Part shown: piece after piece, positions 59,600 through 64,000 of the stretch
Position numbering within the stretch: position 1 is the first letter of the stretch
Layout: every line of letters begins with the position of its first letter
Source of the DNA: Ectopseudomonas guguanensis
GTDB taxonomy: Bacteria > Pseudomonadota > Gammaproteobacteria > Pseudomonadales > Pseudomonadaceae
Reading direction: 5' to 3'
Length of the DNA: 64,000 bases
NCBI RefSeq assembly: GCF_900104265.1
Contig: NZ_FNJJ01000011.1
Span: 121,867 to 185,866, forward strand
Made by a program: the position numbers and the translations under genes
Notes under the pieces: generated by a model
Told to the model about the DNA's origin: nothing
Seen by the model: only the letters and a program-made list of their open reading frames with translations
The model's database searches: none

Positions 59600-60157
59600 A
59601 TGTCCACCCCCCCCGTTCGCGAACAATTCCTCGTTATCAGCGCTCTCGGCCGCGATGCCATGGCCCTGACCAACCTGCTCAGCCGCACCAGCCACGAGAA
59701 CCGCTGCGCGGTGATCAGCACCCGTTTGAGCCGTCACGGAGAGTTCAGCGCCCTGGTGCTGCAGGTATCCGGTAGCTGGGATGCCCTGGCGCGCCTGGAG
59801 TCGAGCCTGCCGCTGCTGGCCAAGAAGCATGACTTCAGCGTCGACCTGGTGCGCAGTGCCGCTGCCGAGGCGCGCCCGCAGGCCCTGCCTTACGTGGCTT
59901 ACGTCAGCGCGGTGTACCGTCCGGACATTCTCAACGAGCTGTGCCAGTTCTTCATCGATCACCGCGTCGAGCTGGAAAGCCTGACCTGCGACACCTACCA
60001 GGCGCCGCAGACCGGCGGCACCATGCTCAACGCGACCCTGACCGTGACGTTGCCGGCCGGCACGCAGATCAGCTGGCTGCGCGACCAGTTCCTGGATTTC
60101 GCCGATGCGCTGAATCTTGATGCCCTGATCGAACCCTGGCGCCCGCAGAACCCCTGA
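59600..60157 (+). CDS. Glycine cleavage repressor-like ACT-domain protein
   Basis: 185 residues with two ACT-like domains (EQFLVISALGRDAMALTNLLSRTSHENRCAV; YVAYVSAVYRPDILNELCQFFIDHRVELESL). It matches the GcvR-type protein found between dapA and bcp in Pseudomonas. A regulatory role in glycine metabolism is by family. TTAGGAAGG precedes ATG 59600, and bcp follows after 22 bp. Confidence 0.88.
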   Translation: MSTPPVREQFLVISALGRDAMALTNLLSRTSHENRCAVISTRLSRHGEFSALVLQVSGSWDALARLESSLPLLAKKHDFSVDLVRSAAAEARPQALPYVAYVSAVYRPDILNELCQFFIDHRVELESLTCDTYQAPQTGGTMLNATLTVTLPAGTQISWLRDQFLDFADALNLDALIEPWRPQNP

Positions 60158-60179
60158 TAGCCGCATACAAGGAGTTTCC

Positions 60180-60653
60180 ATGTCCGTTGAACTCGACAAA
60201 CCCGTTGCCGACTTCCAGGCCCAGGCCACCAGTGGCCAGCAGGTCAAGCTGTCCGCTCTCAAGGGGCAGCAGGTGGTGCTGTATTTCTACCCGAAGGATG
60301 CCACGCCGGGCTGTACCACCGAAGGCATGGACTTCAGCGCTCGCTTCGAGCAATTCAAGGCCGCCGACACGCTGATCTTCGGCGTGTCGATGGACAGCCT
60401 GAAGAAGCACGAGAGCTTCAAGTGCAAGCAGGCCTTTCCCTTCGAGCTGATCAGCGACGAGGAGCACCAGCTGTGCGAGCAGTTCGGCGTTTATCAGCTG
60501 AAGAAGAACTACGGCAAGGAATACATGGGCATCGTGCGCAGCACCTTCCTTATCGACAAGGACGGCGTTTTGCGTGAAGAGTGGCGCAACGTGAAGGTCG
60601 CCGGCCATGTCGACAAGGTGCTGGAAGCCGCCGAAGCGCTGAACAAAGGCTGA
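60180..60653 (+). CDS. bcp: Thiol peroxidase Bcp (peroxiredoxin)
   Basis: 157 residues. Thioredoxin-like fold with peroxidatic Cys45 in DATPGCTTEG. There is no Cys at the usual +5 position, and the next is Cys82 in FKCKQAF, a candidate resolving residue. It reduces hydroperoxides in the cytoplasm. Operon with the gcvR-like gene; AAGGAG lies before ATG 60180. Confidence 0.94.
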   Translation: MSVELDKPVADFQAQATSGQQVKLSALKGQQVVLYFYPKDATPGCTTEGMDFSARFEQFKAADTLIFGVSMDSLKKHESFKCKQAFPFELISDEEHQLCEQFGVYQLKKNYGKEYMGIVRSTFLIDKDGVLREEWRNVKVAGHVDKVLEAAEALNKG

Positions 60654-60672
60654 ACTCCTGCACCGCAAATGA

Positions 60673-60709
60673 AACGCCGCGAAGGCCAATGGCCGTCGCG
60701 GCGTTTTTG
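60673..60709 (+). terminator. Terminator after bcp
   Basis: Stem AACGCCGCGA / TCGCGGCGTT with an inner GGCC/GGCC pairing, followed by TTTTG. 20 bp past the bcp stop. Confidence 0.8.
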
Positions 60710-60777
60710 TTGGGAGGTAGCCTGGTTTGAGCGGCGCATAACCCGGCGCTCAGCCAAGCAGCTACACGTCACATTGG

Positions 60778-60850
60778 TAGGAGCGGCGCCCCGCCGCGAA
60801 CATGGGTGGCGCGCCATCGAAAAGCTTCGCCCCGGGGCGGGGGCTCCTAC
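60778..60850. repeat. REP-type inverted pair
   Basis: GTAGGAGCGGCGCCCCGCCGCG (from 60778) faces CGCCCCGGGGCGGGGGCTCCTAC (to 60850), an imperfect inverted pair of the Pseudomonas GTAGGAGCGGC REP type between convergent bcp and the permease gene. Confidence 0.7.
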
Positions 60851-60895
60851 GAAAAGCCGCGTCGGAACCCGGGCATGGCCTCTGCCGTCGACGCC

Positions 60896-61960
60896 TTATT
60901 CGGCGGACACCGGCTCGGCGCGCGGCCAGGCGTTGAGCACGGCCTTGAACAGGGTCGCCAGGGGGATGGCGAAGAACACGCCCCAGAAGCCCCACAGCCC
61001 GCCGAACAGCAGCACGGCGCAGATGATCGCCACCGGGTGCAGGTTGACCGCCTCGGAAAACAGCAGCGGCACCAGCACGTTGCCGTCCAGCGCCTGGATG
61101 ATGCCGTAGATCACCATCAGGTAGAGGAACTGGTCGCTCCAGCCCCACTGGAACAGGCCGATCAGCGCCACCGGCACCGTCACCACCACCGCGCCGATAT
61201 AGGGCACCACCACCGACAGGCCGACCAGCAGCGCCAGCAGCGCGGCGTAATTGAGCCCGAGGAAGGCGAAGGCGATGTAGGTGACCACCCCGCAGATGAT
61301 GATCTCGATGAACTTGCCGCGGATGTAGTTGGCGATCTGCTGGTTCATCTCCTGCGCGACCTGGGTGATCAGCGCACGCTCGCGCGGCAGGTAGCTACGG
61401 AACCACTGGCCGATCTGCTCACGGTCCTTAAGGAAGAAGAACACCAGGATCGGCACCAGCACCAGATAGATCATGATGCTGACCAGCATCGGCAGGCTCG
61501 ATAGCGAGAACGACAGTGCCCACTGGCCGAACTTGCCGGCCTCCCCGCGCATGCTGTCGATCAGCTGCACCACCTGCTCGTCGGTGATCAGGCTCGGGTA
61601 GCGCTCCGGCAGCAGCAGGAACACCGCCTGCCACTCAGCCGCCATGCGCGGCAGTTCATTGAAGAGAGTGCTCAACTGATGCCAGAGCAGCGGCATCAGC
61701 ACCAGCATGAACATGGTCAAGCCGCCCAGAAACAGCGCGAAGACCAGCCACACGGCGAGAATCTGCGGCACTTTCAGGCGCTCCAGGCCATTGACCAGCC
61801 CCTGCATGAGGAAGGCCAGCACCAGACCGGTCAGCACCGGCGCGAGCATGCCGCCGAGCGTGAGCACCACGGCGAATCCCAGCACCAGCAGCACCGCCAG
61901 CACCACCGCCTGCTCATCGGAGAAGTAACGATGCAGCCAACTACGCAAAACCTTGACCAT
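60896..61960 (-). CDS. AI-2E (PerM-type) family permease
   Basis: 354 residues. Eight membrane helices in the AI-2E transporter pattern: paired N-terminal helices (VVLAVLLVLGFAVVLTLGGMLAPVLTGLVLAFLMQGLVNGL), a soluble middle loop, and a C-terminal four-helix block (YIGAVVVTVPVALIGLFQWG; LDGNVLVPLLFSEAVNLHPVAII). The substrate is unknown. Neighbours bcp and tusA-like are as in P. aeruginosa. Confidence 0.9.
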   Translation of the reverse strand: MVKVLRSWLHRYFSDEQAVVLAVLLVLGFAVVLTLGGMLAPVLTGLVLAFLMQGLVNGLERLKVPQILAVWLVFALFLGGLTMFMLVLMPLLWHQLSTLFNELPRMAAEWQAVFLLLPERYPSLITDEQVVQLIDSMRGEAGKFGQWALSFSLSSLPMLVSIMIYLVLVPILVFFFLKDREQIGQWFRSYLPRERALITQVAQEMNQQIANYIRGKFIEIIICGVVTYIAFAFLGLNYAALLALLVGLSVVVPYIGAVVVTVPVALIGLFQWGWSDQFLYLMVIYGIIQALDGNVLVPLLFSEAVNLHPVAIICAVLLFGGLWGFWGVFFAIPLATLFKAVLNAWPRAEPVSAE

Positions 61961-62073
61961 AGAATTCCTTAACGCGGAGAAATACCGGCTCTTTCACTAC
62001 GCCAGCCATGTGAAAAATGGCGCACGTCGTGAATGAATGACCACCGGGATGTGTTTCAAGCTGCGACAGCCGC

Positions 62074-62313
62074 TCAGGCCTTGCGCAGCCAGTAGCGGTA
62101 AACGCCTGCCTCGACTTCTTCATGCAGCAGCGCATGCCCGGCCAGACGGGCGAAGGCACGAAAATCGCGCTGCGAACCGGCGTCGGTGGCGCTGACCTTG
62201 AGCACGGCGCCGCTGGCCAGGCGGTTGAGTTCGAGCTTGGCCTTGAGCAGGGGCAGCGGGCAACTGAGCCCACAGGCGTCGAGTTCGGCATCGAAAGCCG
62301 GTAGGTCTGTCAT
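62074..62313 (-). CDS. TusA-family sulfur carrier protein
   Basis: 79 residues. CGLSCPLP motif (C18 in the CPxP site) at the start of the first helix, fold-length C-terminal part. The corresponding P. aeruginosa gene has been linked to molybdenum cofactor and nitrate respiration (from memory), so the precise role may differ from TusA itself. Convergent arrangement with the permease is absent; both lie on the minus strand, 113 bp apart. Confidence 0.9.
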   Translation of the reverse strand: MTDLPAFDAELDACGLSCPLPLLKAKLELNRLASGAVLKVSATDAGSQRDFRAFARLAGHALLHEEVEAGVYRYWLRKA

Positions 62314-62420
62314 CGTCTACTCCATAAAGAGGGCTAGGATACCCAAGCCGCCGCAACCCTGGCCAGCGCGGTAGCTGGCCGGCTACAGTATCCGCTTTAC
62401 CGACCGAGAGCCCTGAGTGC

Positions 62421-63854
62421 ATGACTTTTCTGCGCCCCACCCTGCTGACGCTGGCCTGCCTGTTCGCCGCCCATACGGGTGCCAGTGACCTGCCGTCGCT
62501 TGGCGACGCCAGCTCCTCGATCGTCTCGCCGCAGCAAGAACACCAGCTAGGCCGCGCCTGGCTCGGCCTGCTGCGTGGTCAGGTTTCGCAACTGGACGAC
62601 CCGCAGCTCAAGGACTTCGTCGAGTCCAGCGTCTATCGCCTGGCAGAAACCAGCCAGTTGCAGGACCGTCGCCTGGAGTTCGTACTGCTCAACAGCCCGC
62701 AGCTCAACGCCTTCGCCGCCCCCGGCGGGATCGTCGGGGTCAACGGCGGCCTGTTCCTCTATGCGCAGACCGAAGCCGAGTACGCCTCGGTCATGGCGCA
62801 CGAACTGGCGCACCTGTCGCAGCGGCACTTCGCCCGTGGCGTCGAGGCCCAGCAACGCATGCAGCTGCCGGTGATGGCCGCCATGCTCGCCGGCATCGTC
62901 GCTGCCGCGGCCGGTGCCGGCGATGCCGGCATGGCCACCATCTTCTCTGCCCAGGCCGCCGCGATTCAGGAACAGCGGCGCTTCTCCCGGCAGAACGAAC
63001 AGGAGGCCGACCGCATCGGTCTGGTCAACCTGGAAAAGGCCGGCTACGACCCGCGCGCCATGCCGCTGATGTTCGAACGACTGATGCGCCAGTACCGCTA
63101 CGACGCCAAGCCGCCGGAGTTCCTGCTGACCCACCCGGTTTCCGAGTCGCGTATCGCCGACACCCGCAACCGTGCCGAGCAGTACCCCGCCCGGGGGCGT
63201 GAAGACAGCTTGCGCTACCAACTGATGCGCGCCCGTGTGCAACTGACCTATGAAGAGACGCCGGGCGTTGCCGCCAAGCGTTTCCGCGCCATGCTCGACG
63301 AGAACCCGGGTCTGGATGCGGCCCGCTATGGCCTGGTCCTGGCGCAGATGAAGACGGGCCAGCTGAACGAGGCTGGCGAAACCCTGGCACCGCTATTGAG
63401 CAAGAGCCCGGACGACATCACATACAACCTGGCGCAGATCGAACTGGACATGGCAGCCAATCGCCTGGACGCCGCCGAGCGCCGCCAACAGCGCATGTTC
63501 ACCCTCTACCCGAGCAACTACCCGCTGCAGCAGACGCATGTCGACCTGCTGCTCAAACGGCAGCGCGTTGCCGATGCCGAGCGTGCCCTGGACAACCTGC
63601 TCAAGACCCGCGCCAAGGACCCGGACGTCTGGTATCAGGTCGCCGAGGTACGCGGCCTTAGCGGCAATACCATCGGTCTGCATCAGGCGCGCGCGGAGTT
63701 CTTCGCCCTGGTCGGCGATTACAACCAGGCCATCGAGCAGCTGGACTTCGCCAAGCGTCGCGCCAGCAACAACTTCCAGCTGGCCTCGCGCATCGATGCC
63801 CGTCAGCGCGAGCTTGCCGAGGAGAAGCGTCTGGTCGAACAGATGCTGCGCTGA
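62421..63854 (+). CDS. M48 metallopeptidase with TPR domain, BepA-like
   Basis: 477 residues. Signal peptide ending AAHTGA, M48 zinc motif HELAH (127-131) with the third ligand region QEADRIGLVNLEKAGYDPRAM, then a TPR region (about 280-477). Periplasmic protease and chaperone of outer-membrane protein assembly; the nearby bamC fits. It starts at ATG 62421, divergent from the tusA-like gene. Confidence 0.93.
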   Translation: MTFLRPTLLTLACLFAAHTGASDLPSLGDASSSIVSPQQEHQLGRAWLGLLRGQVSQLDDPQLKDFVESSVYRLAETSQLQDRRLEFVLLNSPQLNAFAAPGGIVGVNGGLFLYAQTEAEYASVMAHELAHLSQRHFARGVEAQQRMQLPVMAAMLAGIVAAAAGAGDAGMATIFSAQAAAIQEQRRFSRQNEQEADRIGLVNLEKAGYDPRAMPLMFERLMRQYRYDAKPPEFLLTHPVSESRIADTRNRAEQYPARGREDSLRYQLMRARVQLTYEETPGVAAKRFRAMLDENPGLDAARYGLVLAQMKTGQLNEAGETLAPLLSKSPDDITYNLAQIELDMAANRLDAAERRQQRMFTLYPSNYPLQQTHVDLLLKRQRVADAERALDNLLKTRAKDPDVWYQVAEVRGLSGNTIGLHQARAEFFALVGDYNQAIEQLDFAKRRASNNFQLASRIDARQRELAEEKRLVEQMLR

Positions 63855-63867
63855 CCCGGAGCTTGGC

Positions 63868-63888
63868 GGTGCGCACGGCGCACCCTAC
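63868..63888. repeat. GTAGGGTGCGC-family palindrome, single copy
   Basis: GGTGCGCACGGCGCACCCTAC, identical to the right arm at 25181-25201 and to the array units downstream of metR. 14 bp past the peptidase stop. Confidence 0.8.
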
Positions 63889-63899
63889 CCCACGACAGT

Positions 63900-63963
63900 C
63901 CGTAGCCCGGATGAAATCCGGGGGCATTCTTGAGACTGATCCCGGATTGCATCCGGGCTACGG
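63900..63963. repeat. REP-type inverted pair (GTAGCCCGGAT type)
   Basis: CCGTAGCCCGGATGAAATCCGG (from 63900) faces CCGGATTGCATCCGGGCTACGG (to 63963). Two REP units in opposite orientation, separated by about 18 nt. Confidence 0.85.
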
Positions 63964-64000
63964 GTTTCCGTCTGGCGAGACAGGCAGGCGATTCGCGGCG

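Overview
The window looks like chromosome of a GC-rich Pseudomonas of the P. mendocina / P. oleovorans group. The block bepA-like M48 peptidase, tusA-like, AI-2E permease, bcp, gcvR-like, dapA, bamC, purC, tRNA-Ser follows the P. aeruginosa PA1005-PA1013 order (from memory). A hydroxamate-type NRPS siderophore locus and an alg-type operon also fit that group. Species assignment is inference.

Layout. (1) 1-11105: siderophore locus, all on the minus strand: a PvdS/FecI-like ECF sigma factor, a PvdE-like ABC exporter, an L-ornithine N5-oxygenase, and a giant NRPS that runs off the left edge (FAAL-T-C-A-T-E-C visible). Fur-box-like sites precede the sigma gene and the oxygenase, and a PvdS-type promoter precedes the oxygenase, suggesting a Fur > sigma > NRPS cascade. 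(2) 11339-17982: a 6.6 kb island bounded by 26-bp direct repeats of the 3' end of tRNA-Arg(CCT). It has no integrase. It holds an AT-rich operon of a small unknown gene, a KAP P-loop NTPase and a putAbiC-like membrane protein (candidate phage defence), a DUF2513 gene, a decayed gene and small unknowns. (3) 18180-25111: an amino-acid catabolism block with an NSS transporter, leucine dehydrogenase, an indolepyruvate-ferredoxin-oxidoreductase-like enzyme and a divergent Lrp regulator. (4) 25231-36817: EamA permease, DUF6316, alpha/beta hydrolase, metE/metR, then a TetR-MFP-RND efflux operon. Downstream of metR lies an array of about 110-bp repeats that copy the metR 3' end.

(5) 36818-54141: an 840-bp gene-free, partly AT-rich leader with an AlgU-like promoter, then a complete alginate-type exopolysaccharide operon. 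Its order is algD-A-8-44-K-E-I-J-F-X-L-G, unlike the usual D-8-44-K-E-G-X-L-I-J-F-A. The AlgK-like protein lacks a lipobox and the AlgG-like protein lacks the DPHD catalytic motif. A convergent PL7 alginate lyase follows across a shared terminator. I regard this divergent operon as the most interesting system in the window. (6) 54142-56131: an accessory patch next to tRNA-Ser(CGA) with a DUF4124 protein, a 12-C tract, and a ParD-like antitoxin whose ParE partner is frameshifted. (7) 56250-64000: the housekeeping block (purC, bamC, dapA / gcvR, bcp / permease, tusA / M48 peptidase). The PurC here is the long form rather than the short form usual in Pseudomonas.

REP-like palindromes are scattered between genes, including a recurring family with the core GTAGGGTGCGCCGTGCGCACC.
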